Assembly: GCA_949295115.1 (NCBI GenBank)
Contig: CASFJU010000008.1
Span: forward strand, 31,582 to 95,581
Source: an uncultured Phascolarctobacterium sp.
GTDB taxonomy: Bacteria; Bacillota; Negativicutes; Acidaminococcales; Acidaminococcaceae
Length of the DNA: 64,000 nucleotides
Direction: 5' to 3'
Shown here: positions 24,326 to 34,257 of the stretch, piece by piece
Numbering within the stretch: the stretch's first letter is position 1
Layout of the letters: each line of letters opens with the position of its first letter
Made by a program: the position numbers and the translations under genes
Notes under the pieces: model-generated
Told to the model about the DNA's origin: nothing
The model's input: the letters and a program-made list of their open reading frames with translations, nothing else
Database searches by the model: none

Positions 24326-24886
24326 ATGGATATTATTAAAGAGCGTTTTGCTGAGCATATTGCTTTGGCGCAGCAGGTAGCTGCAAGCGGCATTATGCAG
24401 CAGGTTGCTGCTGCCGCTGACATCATCAAAAAAGCGCTGGCAGGCGGGCATAAGGTGCTGTTCTGCGGCAACGGCGGCAGCGCGGCTGACAGCCAGCATC
24501 TGGCGGCAGAATTTGTCGGGCGCTTCCAGAAGGAGCGCAAGGGCATTGCCGGTATTGCGCTGACGGTGGATACTTCCATCCTGACGGCTGTTGCCAACGA
24601 TTACGGCTACGACCGCGTGTTCTCCCGTCAGGTAGAGGCGTTGGGGCAGCCGGGCGACGTTCTGGTAGGCATTTCTACCAGCGGCAACAGCAAAAACGTG
24701 CTGGCGGCTATTGCCGAAGCCAAAGCTAAAGGCATGTCCTGCATCGGCATGACGGCCGAGGGCGGCGGCAAAATGAAAGATGAGTGCGATATCTGCATCG
24801 CCATCCCGTGCCCGGTTACGGCGCGCGCACAGGAGATGCACATTTTAATCGGCCATATTATTTGCGAACTGGTGGATGGTGAATAA
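24326..24886 (+). CDS. gmhA: D-sedoheptulose-7-phosphate isomerase
   Basis: 186 residues, SIS domain. First step of ADP-heptose synthesis: sedoheptulose 7-phosphate to glycero-manno-heptose 7-phosphate. Seen: [22 protein letters not shown] (here residues about 49-70, with [11 protein letters not shown] as the GmhA signature), [15 protein letters not shown], and [11 protein letters not shown] near 113. It overlaps hldE by one base, as expected in a single operon. Confidence 0.96.
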   Translation: MDIIKERFAEHIALAQQVAASGIMQQVAAAADIIKKALAGGHKVLFCGNGGSAADSQHLAAEFVGRFQKERKGIAGIALTVDTSILTAVANDYGYDRVFSRQVEALGQPGDVLVGISTSGNSKNVLAAIAEAKAKGMSCIGMTAEGGGKMKDECDICIAIPCPVTARAQEMHILIGHIICELVDGE

Positions 24887-26367
24887 TGTCACAGTTAAGC
24901 TGCACCAATTTTTTAGCAGAAAAAATACAACAACTTAAAATTGCCGTTATCGGCGATGTAATGCTGGACCGCTATTTTTACGGCGAGGTTAAGCGCATTT
25001 CGCCGGAAGCGCCGGTGCCTGTCAACAAGGTAACGCGCATTACTTCCGTTCTGGGCGGCGCGGCCAACGTGGCTGCCAACCTGGCGCACCTGGATTGCAA
25101 GGTATACGTCGGCGGCGTGACGGGCGATGATGAAAACCGCCATTTGCTTGAAAAGATGATGACGGAAGCCGGTATTGATTACAGTGGCCTGATTAAGTCG
25201 GACAAGCGCGCCACCATTACCAAAATGCGTATTTTGGGCGCCAAGCAGCAAATGCTGCGCCTTGATTTTGAAGAAGTCGGCGATATGTCCGAGGACGAAA
25301 CGGAGCGCCTCAGCGCATGGCTTCTGAGCCTCATTGACAGCGGGCTTGACGGCATTGCCATTTCGGATTACGCCAAGGGCGTTTGCTCGCATAACTTTCT
25401 GCAATGGGTCATCGCCACGGCGGAGCAGCATAACATACCGGTGCTGGTCGACCCGAAGGGCGCGGATTGGACGAAGTACAGCGGCTGCACTTTTATTACC
25501 CCTAACTTAAAGGAAATGTGCGAAGCGGCGCACGAAACCGTATCCAACGCTGATGAACCGGTGCTGCGCCTTGCGCGCGATGCCGCTAAAACCTACAATA
25601 TTAAAAACGTAGTTGTTACTCGCAGCGAAAAGGGCATGACGCTGGCAGGGCAGAACGGGCTTGTCATCAACGCACCCGCAACGGCGCTGGACGTTTTTGA
25701 TGTATCCGGCGCGGGCGACACGGTTGCTGCTACTTTGCTGGCCGGTGCAGCAGGCGGGCTTGATTTAAGCGACGCTGTGTACATGGCTAACCGTGCGGCA
25801 GGCATTGTTGTCGGCAAGGTCGGCACTTACCCGGTACACCGCGATGAACTTTTAAAAGACCTGCTTGCTGAGCAGCGCAAGGATGGCTATGGTTACCGCA
25901 CTTTAAGCTGGCAGGAAATTGAATCGCTTGCCAATACCTGGCGTGCCTGCGGCGAAAAAATCGTTTTCACCAACGGCTGCTTTGATATCCTGCATGTCGG
26001 GCATGTGTCCTATCTGGAGCAGGCAGCGCGATTGGGCAAGCATTTAATTGTCGGGCTTAATACGGACGCATCCGTTAAGCGTTTAAAGGGCGCAACCCGG
26101 CCGCTGAACCACGAGCTTGACCGCGCGCGCGTTTTATCCGCGTTAGCGTGTGTTGACGCTGTTGTATTGTTTGGCGAGGATACGCCGACAGAACTGATTA
26201 AAAAAATCCGCCCCGACATTTTGGTTAAGGGCGGCGATTATAAACCCGAAGAAGTTGCCGGGCGCGAATACGCCGGCGAAGTACAGATTATTAAATTCGA
26301 GGACGGCTATTCCACAACCGGCCTTTTGGAAAAAGTGGCACAGCTTGTGAAGGAGGGCAAATTATGA
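24886..26367 (+). CDS. hldE: bifunctional heptose-7-P kinase / heptose-1-P adenylyltransferase
   Basis: 493 residues with both halves present. Residues 1 to about 325 are a PfkB/ribokinase-like kinase (GDVMLDRYFYGEVKRISPEAPVPV is split: GDVMLDRY and RISPEAPVPV near 21-43; catalytic DVSGAGDT near 270). Residues about 345-493 are a nucleotidyltransferase with TNGCFDILHVGHVSYLEQA and LKGATRPLNHELDRA. The fused form is typical of proteobacterial-style ADP-heptose pathways. Overlaps hldD by four bases. Confidence 0.96.
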   Translation: MSQLSCTNFLAEKIQQLKIAVIGDVMLDRYFYGEVKRISPEAPVPVNKVTRITSVLGGAANVAANLAHLDCKVYVGGVTGDDENRHLLEKMMTEAGIDYSGLIKSDKRATITKMRILGAKQQMLRLDFEEVGDMSEDETERLSAWLLSLIDSGLDGIAISDYAKGVCSHNFLQWVIATAEQHNIPVLVDPKGADWTKYSGCTFITPNLKEMCEAAHETVSNADEPVLRLARDAAKTYNIKNVVVTRSEKGMTLAGQNGLVINAPATALDVFDVSGAGDTVAATLLAGAAGGLDLSDAVYMANRAAGIVVGKVGTYPVHRDELLKDLLAEQRKDGYGYRTLSWQEIESLANTWRACGEKIVFTNGCFDILHVGHVSYLEQAARLGKHLIVGLNTDASVKRLKGATRPLNHELDRARVLSALACVDAVVLFGEDTPTELIKKIRPDILVKGGDYKPEEVAGREYAGEVQIIKFEDGYSTTGLLEKVAQLVKEGKL

Positions 26368-27338
26368 TTATTGTAACCGGCGGCGCCGGATTTATCGGCA
26401 GCAACATTGTTAAAGGGCTTAATGAACGCGACCGCGACGATATTTTGGTGGTCGATAACCTTACCAATATGGTAAAATTCAAAAACATCCAGGGCTTAAA
26501 GGTTATGGATTACATGGACAAGATTGATTTTGCCGAAGCGCTGAAAGCAGGCAAATTTGCCCATGAAAAAATTGACGTTATTTTCCACGAGGGCGCGTGC
26601 AGCGATACGATGGAATACAACGGCAAGTACATGATGCAGAACAACTTTGAATACACCAAAAACCTGATGCATTTTGCCATGGACAGAAAAATCCAGATGA
26701 TTTACGCTTCGTCCGCTTCCACCTACGGCAGCGGCGCGCACGGCTTCAGCGAAAAGCCGGAATGCGAGGAAGCGCTGAATGTTTATGCGTTTTCCAAACT
26801 GTTTTTTGATAACTACGCCCGCCGTTATTTTGACAAAATGGACAGCCAGCTGGTTGGCCTGCGTTATTTTAATGTTTACGGACCGCAGGAGAACCACAAG
26901 GGCAAAATGGCTTCCATGGTCTTCCAGATGTACAACCAGTGGAAGGCCGAAGGCAAGGTTAAACTGTTTGAAGGCATCGACGGTTACGGCAACGGCGAAC
27001 AGACCCGCGACTTTATCTACGTTAAGGACGTTGTTAAGGTTAACTTCTTCTTCTGGGACCACCCGGAACTGCGCGGCGTTTACAACTGTGGCACCGGTCA
27101 TGCGCACACCTTCAACACGCTGGCTAAAGGCGTGCTGAAACATTTCGGCAGCGGCACTCTGGAATACATTCCGTTCCCGGATGTTCTGCGCGGCAAATAC
27201 CAGAGCTACACTCAGGCTGACCCGACCAAACTGCTGGCAGCGGGTTACGACGGCGGCTTTACCGATATCGAAGATGCAGTAGCCGAATACTGCGCACTGT
27301 TGGACAAGACCGGCGGGTACTACACCTATGAAGCTTAA
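26364..27338 (+). CDS. hldD: ADP-L-glycero-D-manno-heptose 6-epimerase
   Basis: 324 residues. NAD(P)-binding GGAGFIGSN at residues 6-14, the YAFSKLFFDNYARRY region with catalytic Tyr/Lys (YxxxK, near 139), RYFNVYGPQENHKGKMAS and TRDFIYVKDV are the HldD signatures. Last step of ADP-heptose synthesis. It overlaps gmhB by eleven bases; the gmhB start lies within the hldD end. Confidence 0.96.
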   Translation: MIIVTGGAGFIGSNIVKGLNERDRDDILVVDNLTNMVKFKNIQGLKVMDYMDKIDFAEALKAGKFAHEKIDVIFHEGACSDTMEYNGKYMMQNNFEYTKNLMHFAMDRKIQMIYASSASTYGSGAHGFSEKPECEEALNVYAFSKLFFDNYARRYFDKMDSQLVGLRYFNVYGPQENHKGKMASMVFQMYNQWKAEGKVKLFEGIDGYGNGEQTRDFIYVKDVVKVNFFFWDHPELRGVYNCGTGHAHTFNTLAKGVLKHFGSGTLEYIPFPDVLRGKYQSYTQADPTKLLAAGYDGGFTDIEDAVAEYCALLDKTGGYYTYEA

Positions 27339-27828
27339 GGCTGCGTTTTTCGACCGCGACGGCGTATTGAACGTCGATAAGTCGTACTTATATAAAATTG
27401 AAGATTTGGAATGGATTGACGGCGCAAAAGAAGCGCTGGCCTATTTAACGCAGCAGGGTTATACCGTTTTTGTTGTGACCAACCAAAGCGGCATTGCCCG
27501 CGGCTATTACACTGTGGACGACATGAACAGGCTGCATGAATTTATGGCGCAGCAGGTAGCAGCGGCAGGTGGTAAAATCGAAAAATTTTACTACTGTCCG
27601 CATCTGCCGGAAGGAAAAATTGCGGAATACGCCGTTGAATGCGATTGCCGCAAACCCAAGCCGGGGCTGATTTTGCGCACATTTGAAGAATATGATATCG
27701 ACAAGGAAGCCGCCTTTTTAATCGGCGATAAGCCGCGCGACGTGGAATCCGCAGAAGCGGCAGGCATTAAAGGCTATTTATTTAGCGGCGGCAATTTACT
27801 AAACTTTGTTAAAGAGATAGTTGGCTGA
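27328..27828 (+). CDS. gmhB: D-glycero-beta-D-manno-heptose-1,7-bisphosphate 7-phosphatase
   Basis: 166 residues of the HAD-IIIA type. FDRDGVLNVD (residues 8-17) carries the nucleophile Asp and acid-base Asp, VTNQSGIARGYY is the second motif, and GDKPRDVESAEAAG the fourth. CPHLPEG...CDCRKPKPG gives the zinc-binding cysteines found in GmhB. The gene order isomerase, kinase, epimerase, phosphatase gives a complete pathway. Confidence 0.95.
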   Translation: MKLKAAFFDRDGVLNVDKSYLYKIEDLEWIDGAKEALAYLTQQGYTVFVVTNQSGIARGYYTVDDMNRLHEFMAQQVAAAGGKIEKFYYCPHLPEGKIAEYAVECDCRKPKPGLILRTFEEYDIDKEAAFLIGDKPRDVESAEAAGIKGYLFSGGNLLNFVKEIVG

Positions 27829-28862
27829 TGGAATATAAAAATATTTTACTTATTAAAATGAGCTCGCTGGGCGATATCCTGCACTCGCTGCCGTTTGCGG
27901 CGGCTTTGCGCGGGCGGTTTCCCCATGCCAGAATAACGTGGCTGGTACACCCACAGTTTGCCGGCTTTTTGCCGGACCCGCCCGTTATCGACGAGGTCAT
28001 TTATTTTGATAAGGTAAAATTTAATAAAATGGGCTTGTGCGATAAGCTGCATTATTTTAAGGAAATGCGCCAGCTTCTGCACAGCAAACATTTTGACTTG
28101 GTTATTGACTTGCAGGGTCTGTTTAAAAGCGCGGTGCTGGCTGCTATCAGCGGATGCAGCAACCGCATCGGCTACTGCGAAATGCGCGAGGGCAGCAAAT
28201 TTATCAGCCGCCCCATTACCGGCGCGCACAAGAGTGACCATGTTATCGAGCGCTATCTTGACGTTGCCCGCTATCTGGGCGCGGAAGTTGAAGAAATAGA
28301 GTTTCCGCTGCCGGATTTGACGAAGGAAAGCCAAGCCGTAGCGGAAAAATTGCAAAATAAAGGCCTTAACGGCGACTACGTTGTTATGGTGCCGGGCGCA
28401 CGCTGGGAAACCAAGGCGTGGCCGCCGGAAAATTACGCCAAACTTGCGGAAATGCTTATTGCCGCTGGTACAAGCGTAGTGCTGGCAGGTGGGCCTGACG
28501 ACGCGCCTAAGGGCGAAGCGATTGCGGAAAAGTGCAAATCCGCTAAGCTTATCAATTTAATCGGGCAGACTTCGCTGCGGGAGCTGGCGGCGCTGATTAA
28601 GGGCAGCAGCTTTTACATCAGCGGCGATACCGGGCCTCTGCACTTTGCGGCGGCGCTTAAAAAGCCGCTTATCGCCATGTATGGCCCGACCAAGGCCGAC
28701 CGCACCGGCCCTTACGGCAGCGATAACAGCACGGTTATCATTAGCCCGGCCAAATGCGCAGGCTGCCTTAAAAAGCATTGCGGCGACTGGCACTGCATGT
28801 ACGATATTACGCCCGATATGGTGTTTGAAACTTATACCAAAAAGCGTGGGGAGATGAATTAA
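27828..28862 (+). CDS. glycosyltransferase family 9, heptosyltransferase I-like
   Basis: 344 residues. Begins at the last base of the gmhB stop (TGATG). ILLIKMSSLGDILHSLPFAAALR (positions about 5-27) with the catalytic-type SSLGD loop, VPGARWETKAWPPENYAKL near 187 and ISGDTGPLHFAAALKKPLIAMYGPT near 262 are the GT9 heptosyltransferase pattern (K..W..E and D-T-G-x-x-H). It should transfer heptose from ADP-heptose to the lipid A-Kdo core at the inner membrane. WaaC-like by position and by the SSLGDI motif, but the exact linkage is inferred. Confidence 0.88.
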   Translation: MEYKNILLIKMSSLGDILHSLPFAAALRGRFPHARITWLVHPQFAGFLPDPPVIDEVIYFDKVKFNKMGLCDKLHYFKEMRQLLHSKHFDLVIDLQGLFKSAVLAAISGCSNRIGYCEMREGSKFISRPITGAHKSDHVIERYLDVARYLGAEVEEIEFPLPDLTKESQAVAEKLQNKGLNGDYVVMVPGARWETKAWPPENYAKLAEMLIAAGTSVVLAGGPDDAPKGEAIAEKCKSAKLINLIGQTSLRELAALIKGSSFYISGDTGPLHFAAALKKPLIAMYGPTKADRTGPYGSDNSTVIISPAKCAGCLKKHCGDWHCMYDITPDMVFETYTKKRGEMN

Positions 28863-29906
28863 ATGGTTGAACTGAACGGAAAGAAAATACTGGTTACCTT
28901 TTTAATGCATCTGGGCGACCTGACGCTGACGACGCCGTTTATCCATGCTTTGCGCAAAGCCGCTCCCGACAGCCATATCACTATGCTGGTGGATGAAAAG
29001 CTGAAAGACGTGGTGCTTTTTAATCCGTATTTAGATGAAGTTGTTACGATTGACAAAAAAGGGCGCGACAACAGCATTCTGGCGCTTATCGCCTGCGCGC
29101 GCCAGTTAAGCAAGCATAATTTTGACGTTTTGATAAACCTGCATCCCAATGAGCGCTGCTCCTTTATCGACGCGCTGACCAACGTTAAGCTGCGCATCGG
29201 CACGACACACAGTATTTTTAAATGGCGCTGGGACGTGTTTACGCCGCTGGACCGCAGCATGCACGCGGCGGATATGTATCTGGACGTGCTGACGCAGCTG
29301 GGCGTTAAAAATCTTACGCACAACGGGCTGGAGATTTTCCCCGGCGAGCGCCATATCGAAGAAGCCAATACTTTTTGGAAAGAGCACGGCGTAGCGCCGG
29401 AGGACAAACTGATTGGCTTTAATATTGGCAGCGCGGTGGTTACCAAGCGCTGGGCGCCGGAGCGTTTTGCCGAAGTAGCCGACCATTTTGCAAACAGCGG
29501 CTATAAAGTTGTGTACTTTGGCGGTGCTATGGACGAAGAAATGGTGCAGGACGCCGTCAGTCACATGAAAACAACGCCTGTTATCGCCACTGGCGCATTT
29601 GGTATAGGGGGCTTGGCCGCAGCCATGCGCAGGTGCAGCCTGATTATTACTAACGACAGTGGTCCGATGCACGTCGCCATCAGCCAGAAGGTACCCATTG
29701 TGGCAATGTACGGGCCCAGCAACCCCAAACTGTACGGGCCTTACACCAAAGACGCCGTTATTGTAACTGCACAGCCGCCGTGCCGGGGCTGCGCTGGCGG
29801 CATGAAGCACAAATGCAGCGACATGCAGTGCATGACCCGCCTCACCGTCGCGCAGGTCATCACCGCAGCAGAAGAAATGCTGGAAAAACATAGTAAATAT
29901 ACATAA
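28863..29906 (+). CDS. glycosyltransferase family 9, second heptosyltransferase
   Basis: 347 residues, immediately after the first GT9 gene. ILVTFLMHLGDLTLTTPFIHALR, NIGSAVVTKRWAPERFAEVADHF and IITNDSGPMHVAISQKVPIVAMYGPSNP (given here in parts: MHLGD, TKRWAPERF, NDSGPMH) fit a WaaF/WaaC-type enzyme. Both GT9 proteins end with a Cys-rich segment (CRGC.GGMKHKCSDMQC), which I have seen in WaaF-like proteins. Together they would add two heptoses. It is the last gene with host-like composition before the AT-rich locus begins. Confidence 0.88.
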   Translation: MVELNGKKILVTFLMHLGDLTLTTPFIHALRKAAPDSHITMLVDEKLKDVVLFNPYLDEVVTIDKKGRDNSILALIACARQLSKHNFDVLINLHPNERCSFIDALTNVKLRIGTTHSIFKWRWDVFTPLDRSMHAADMYLDVLTQLGVKNLTHNGLEIFPGERHIEEANTFWKEHGVAPEDKLIGFNIGSAVVTKRWAPERFAEVADHFANSGYKVVYFGGAMDEEMVQDAVSHMKTTPVIATGAFGIGGLAAAMRRCSLIITNDSGPMHVAISQKVPIVAMYGPSNPKLYGPYTKDAVIVTAQPPCRGCAGGMKHKCSDMQCMTRLTVAQVITAAEEMLEKHSKYT

Positions 29907-29955
29907 CATAATAAAAGTAGTATAATGAGTAATATAATAAACTAAAGGGTGTAAA

Positions 29956-30936
29956 ATGTTTAAAGAAACCGAATTTGTAAAAGAAAAAATAAAATATAAC
30001 TATAATGAATTGTATGACAAACATAATTGTATGCATATAGCTTTTAATGTAAATGCTTCATTTTTTATGCAGATGGGCGTAGCTATTATATCTGTTTTAG
30101 AAAATAATCCGCAAAAAGCTTTTTCGTTTCATGTTTTTGTAGATACTTTCAATAATGAAGATGCCGAAAAATTAAAAACCATCGCCGAAAAATATAAACA
30201 AACTATTACTATATATGTAATGGATATGCAGCCATTGCAAGGTTTTCACATAAAAGTCAAAAGATTTTCCCGAGTTACATATCTGCGCCTATTAATGCCA
30301 AAAGTATTGCAAGAAATTGATAAGTATTTATATATGGATGCAGATATGATTTGCTTGAGTAGCCTTACCGATATAGAAATATTTGATTTAGATAGATATG
30401 CTTTTGCAGCAGTTTCAGATTTGCCGGAAGCAGTTGAATATCGTTCAAACTTCTTAAAATTAAAAAATGGTAAATATTTTAATGACGGTTTGATGTGGAT
30501 TGATGTAAAAAAATGGAATGAACAGCAAATAACAGAAAAATGCTTTGAATATCAAGGTGCAGATCCATCAATGTTTTTAGGCCAAACTCAAGATATATTA
30601 AATATTGTTATGGATGGTAATATTTTATTTATTGATAGGAAATTCAATGTGATGACCGAGGATACAGAATTAAAAGAAGCAGTAATTTATCATTTTTTTG
30701 GAAGATTTAAACCATGGGAAATGGTTTTAAATAAATATGATAAATTATGGCGTAAATATCTTACTTTATCTCCTTGGCCGGATATGCCGAATGAATTGCC
30801 GCCTAAAAAGCCACAATATTATCATGATTATAAGAAAATTGCGTCTATAAATTATAGTGAACAAAAATATTTAAAAGCACTAAACGCTTTTTGTTGGTAT
30901 TCTATCCTTAAAATTCGTTTAAAATTAGGTGTATAA
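29956..30936 (+). CDS. glycosyltransferase family 8 (LPS galactosyl/glucosyltransferase-like)
   Basis: 326 residues, AT-rich. HIAFNVNASFFMQMGVAIISVLEN near 28-50, YLRLLMPKVLQEIDKYLYMDADMICL with the DxD metal motif (MDADM, near residue 134), NDGLMWIDVKKW near 178 and HFFGRFKPWE near 250 are the GT8 WaaI/WaaJ/RfaJ signatures. The family transfers galactose or glucose from UDP-sugars to the LPS core. It is the first gene of the AT-rich block and lies 50 bases after the heptosyltransferases. Confidence 0.82.
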   Translation: MFKETEFVKEKIKYNYNELYDKHNCMHIAFNVNASFFMQMGVAIISVLENNPQKAFSFHVFVDTFNNEDAEKLKTIAEKYKQTITIYVMDMQPLQGFHIKVKRFSRVTYLRLLMPKVLQEIDKYLYMDADMICLSSLTDIEIFDLDRYAFAAVSDLPEAVEYRSNFLKLKNGKYFNDGLMWIDVKKWNEQQITEKCFEYQGADPSMFLGQTQDILNIVMDGNILFIDRKFNVMTEDTELKEAVIYHFFGRFKPWEMVLNKYDKLWRKYLTLSPWPDMPNELPPKKPQYYHDYKKIASINYSEQKYLKALNAFCWYSILKIRLKLGV

Positions 30937-30949
30937 AGGAATGAAAGTA

Positions 30950-31930
30950 ATGAAAAAAACAATTCTCATAACCGGCGCAGCCGGGTTTATTGGCTTTCAT
31001 TTAGCTAATGCATTATTAAAAAAAGGCTTTTTAATTATCGGTTATGATAATCTTAACGATTATTATGATGTGAATTTAAAAAAAGCACGTCTTGATATTT
31101 TAAATCAGTTTGATAATTTTAAATTTATCCATGCTGATTTGGCTGATGGAAAAGCAGTTAATGAAACATTTAAAACTTATAGGCCTGATATCGTTGTAAA
31201 TCTTGCTGCGCAGGCTGGCGTGCGTTACAGTATCGAAAATCCTAAAGCTTATATAGATTCCAATATTGTTGGTTTCTTCAATATTTTGGAAGCGTGCCGC
31301 CATAATCCGGTAGAGCATTTGGTATATGCGTCCAGTTCGTCTGTTTATGGCAATCAGCAAAAAACACCTTTTTCAGTTAATGATAATGTTGACAGGCCAA
31401 TCAGTCTTTATGCCGCAACTAAAAAATCCAATGAGCTGATGGCGTTTACTTATGCTCATCTTTATAAAATTCCGGCAACCGGGCTGCGCTTTTTTACTGT
31501 TTATGGTCCGTTTGGACGACCGGATATGGCATATTTTGGTTTTACCAATAAAATTTTTGCCGGTGAGCCGATTAAAATTTTTAATAACGGTGATATGTTA
31601 AGGGATTTTACTTACATTGATGATATTGTAACCGGTATTGAAAATATTTTGCCCTGCCCGCCGGAAGCTGATGAAAATGGCGACCGATATAAAATTTATA
31701 ATATTGGCAATAATAAACCGGAAGAACTTTTAACTTTTATTGAAACTTTGGAAAATATTATCGGTATTGAGGCTAAAAAGGAATATCTGCCAATGCAGCC
31801 AGGTGATGTTTACCAGACTTATGCCGATGTCAGTGAGTTGGAAAAGAATTTTAATTTTAAACCGCAGACAAGCATCATGGAAGGACTTACCAGATTTGTA
31901 AAATGGTACAGAGAGTTTTACCATAAATAG
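30950..31930 (+). CDS. NAD-dependent epimerase, UDP-glucuronate 4-epimerase-like
   Basis: 326 residues; ATG 30950 chosen since AAAGGA ends nine bases before it and an ATG at 30941 abuts the site. [10 protein letters not shown] (residues 7-16) is the NAD loop; [19 protein letters not shown] holds the YxxxK pair; [15 protein letters not shown] and [11 protein letters not shown] are typical of UDP-glucuronate 4-epimerases (CapI/GalE6). It would convert UDP-GlcA, made by the neighbouring dehydrogenase, to UDP-galacturonate for the core or O-chain. Confidence 0.85.
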   Translation: MKKTILITGAAGFIGFHLANALLKKGFLIIGYDNLNDYYDVNLKKARLDILNQFDNFKFIHADLADGKAVNETFKTYRPDIVVNLAAQAGVRYSIENPKAYIDSNIVGFFNILEACRHNPVEHLVYASSSSVYGNQQKTPFSVNDNVDRPISLYAATKKSNELMAFTYAHLYKIPATGLRFFTVYGPFGRPDMAYFGFTNKIFAGEPIKIFNNGDMLRDFTYIDDIVTGIENILPCPPEADENGDRYKIYNIGNNKPEELLTFIETLENIIGIEAKKEYLPMQPGDVYQTYADVSELEKNFNFKPQTSIMEGLTRFVKWYREFYHK

Positions 31931-31941
31931 GAGATGTTATA

Positions 31942-33123
31942 ATGAAAATTGCAGTAGCTGGTACTGGTTATGTTGGTTTATCCAATGCTGTTTTGCTTGC
32001 CCAGCATAATTATGTTGAAGCAGTAGATATTATTCAGAATAAGGTAGATTTAATCAATGCAAAAAAATCACCTATTGTGGATAAAGAAATTGAAGATTAT
32101 CTGATAAATAAAAAATTGGATTTAGCTGCAACAACAAATGCAGAAGCAGCTTATAAAGATGCCGATTTTATAATTGTTGCAACTCCTACCAATTATGACC
32201 CGCAGAAAAACTATTTTGATACATCTTCCGTAAATGCCGTGATTGATATTATCGAAAAGGTCAATACTAAAGCAATAGTAATTATTAAATCTACAGTACC
32301 GGTTGGTTTTACAGAAGGCATCAGAAAAGAATATCCAACGTTGAATATTATTTTTGTGCCGGAGTTTTTGCGTGAAGGCAAGGCTCTTTATGATAATTTA
32401 TATCCTTCGCGTATAATTGCCGGTGTTGGAGAAGACGAGTATTTGCAGGAGAAAGCGAAACAATTTGTAGAGCTTTTAAAAGCAGCAGCGATAAAAAAGG
32501 ATATACCTGTATTATATACAAATCCTACTGAAGCAGAAGCTGTTAAACTTTTTGCCAATACTTACCTTGCGTTAAGGGTGGCTTATTTTAATGAACTTGA
32601 TACCTACGCAGAGGTTAGAGGGTTAAATACCAAACAAATTATTAAGGGAGTTTGCCTTGACCCGCGTATAGGTGATTTTTATAATAATCCTTCTTTTGGT
32701 TATGGAGGATATTGTTTGCCGAAAGACACTAAACAACTTTTAGCAAATTACCACGATGTGCCTAATAATATTATTGGTGCAATCGTGCAGGCTAACCGTA
32801 CGCGTAAGGATTTTATTGCTGACAGAATAATAGAAAAACATCCTAAAATTGTCGGCGTTTACCGCTTGACAATGAAGGCAAACAGCGATAATTTCAGGCA
32901 ATCATCAATTCAGGGCGTTATGAAGCGCGTTAAAGCTAAAGGTATTGAAGTTGTTGTTTATGAGCCGAATCTGACTGACGACAGCTTCTTTAATTCCAGA
33001 GTAATCAGAGATTTGAATGAATTTAAAAAGATATCTGATATTATTGTAGCTAATAGAATGGAAAAAACTTTAGCTGATGTTAAAGACAAAGTATATACAA
33101 GAGATTTATTTGGTGACAATTGA
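31942..33123 (+). CDS. ugd: UDP-glucose 6-dehydrogenase
   Basis: 393 residues, similar to the short enteric Ugd. [15 protein letters not shown] (residues 5-19) binds [12 protein letters not shown] near 117, [18 protein letters not shown] near 140 and the catalytic Cys in [13 protein letters not shown] near 255. It oxidises UDP-glucose to UDP-glucuronate. Directly follows the epimerase gene with an AGGAG site, and a strong terminator follows, so the two form one unit. Confidence 0.94.
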   Translation: MKIAVAGTGYVGLSNAVLLAQHNYVEAVDIIQNKVDLINAKKSPIVDKEIEDYLINKKLDLAATTNAEAAYKDADFIIVATPTNYDPQKNYFDTSSVNAVIDIIEKVNTKAIVIIKSTVPVGFTEGIRKEYPTLNIIFVPEFLREGKALYDNLYPSRIIAGVGEDEYLQEKAKQFVELLKAAAIKKDIPVLYTNPTEAEAVKLFANTYLALRVAYFNELDTYAEVRGLNTKQIIKGVCLDPRIGDFYNNPSFGYGGYCLPKDTKQLLANYHDVPNNIIGAIVQANRTRKDFIADRIIEKHPKIVGVYRLTMKANSDNFRQSSIQGVMKRVKAKGIEVVVYEPNLTDDSFFNSRVIRDLNEFKKISDIIVANRMEKTLADVKDKVYTRDLFGDN

Positions 33124-33170
33124 TAAAAACAGGAATTAGCTTATTTATAGCTAATTCCTGTTTTTGTATG
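33124..33170. terminator. strong bidirectional-looking terminator after ugd
   Basis: A 17 bp perfect stem (33125-33141 with 33149-33165), seven-base loop, ending in a T run. Confidence 0.88.
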
Positions 33171-33192
33171 TTATAATTATGAGGGGGTAATT

Positions 33193-33939
33193 ATGAAAAA
33201 TAATTTGACAGTTGTTATTTTAACTAAAAATGAAGAAAAAACTATCCAAAAAGTAGTTGTTAATGCACAAAAATGTGCAGATAAAGTTTTAATTGTCGAT
33301 TCCGGCAGTACAGATAAAACAGTTGAATTTGCTGAATCAGCGGGAGCAAAAGTTGTTTATCGTGCTTGGGATAATGATTTTTCAGCACAGCGTAATTTTG
33401 CTTTGCAGCATGTAAAAACTCCGTGGGTATTATATTTGGATGCTGATGAGTTTTTAGATGATACATTAATAGATTCTATAAAGGCTGCTTTAGTAAAAAA
33501 TGAAGACAAACAATATTCAATGCTTCGCCGTATACATGCTTTTGGTTTTGAATATAAGCATGGCATTTTTAAACCTGATGAAGTTATACGTATGTTTAAA
33601 ACAGATAGTGTGCATTGGGAAAACAAAGTACACGAAAGACCGGTTTGTTCTATGCCGAAAGAATGCTTAAAAGGATTTATTGAGCATTATACTTATGAAA
33701 ACTGGCAGGATTGGTGGGAAAAAGCAGGTAGGTATACATCAATTTGGGCAGAAGATACTTATAATAATGGTAAAAAAACAAGTGTAGGCAGTGCATTTTT
33801 TCATGCTTTTTATGGATTCATCAGAGCATATCTATTTGAAGCAGGTTTTATTGATGGTTGGAGTGGCTTATATTCCAGTTTGCAACATTTTATTTATACT
33901 TTAATTAAGTATTTAAAATTATATGAAAAATATAAATAA
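33193..33939 (+). CDS. glycosyltransferase family 2, WaaE/KdtX-like
   Basis: 248 residues. VVILTKNEEKTIQKVV near residue 7, DSGSTDKT at 37-44, and YLDADEF with the metal-binding DAD near 82 form a GT-A fold; RRIHAFGFEYKHGIFKPDEVIRMFK and HERPV are the features of the WaaE group, which adds glucose to the inner-core heptose. Its own GAGGGGG ribosome site follows the ugd terminator by about 15 bases, so its promoter must lie within or before that region, or it relies on read-through. Confidence 0.82.
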   Translation: MKNNLTVVILTKNEEKTIQKVVVNAQKCADKVLIVDSGSTDKTVEFAESAGAKVVYRAWDNDFSAQRNFALQHVKTPWVLYLDADEFLDDTLIDSIKAALVKNEDKQYSMLRRIHAFGFEYKHGIFKPDEVIRMFKTDSVHWENKVHERPVCSMPKECLKGFIEHYTYENWQDWWEKAGRYTSIWAEDTYNNGKKTSVGSAFFHAFYGFIRAYLFEAGFIDGWSGLYSSLQHFIYTLIKYLKLYEKYK

Positions 33940-34257
33940 TTTATGAATGAAAAATAAATAATTAACTATTGTGTTTTTATATACATTAATTAAGAATATT
34001 GGAAAATACAGCAATGATTTAAAAATAATTTTAATATAATTTATAAAATATGTGACTTTTAGAAAATTACTCAATTTGCATATAATTCTCCATAAGATAA
34101 AGTTATTATATAAAGCATATAAAAATGCAATAAGGGTACGAAACTTTTAGTTAAATATTAAGTTGATTATTAAAAACATTATTAAATTGTTGTTGTTTAA
34201 TATAGAAAATTTAATTCTGATAAAAATAATGTTGGTATGTTATAAGGAGAATTTATT
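33940..34257. other. 318 bp gene-free AT-rich spacer
   Basis: Very AT-rich, no open frame, no hairpin terminator that I can support and no repeat. It separates the sugar-transferase group from the nuclease-helicase gene and presumably contains the promoter of the latter, although AT richness makes any -35/-10 call unreliable. Confidence 0.5.

Noticed and set aside
33940..34257. Insertion-sequence remnant or attachment site before the nuclease-helicase gene
   Set aside because: No inverted repeats, duplications or transposase fragments could be supported.
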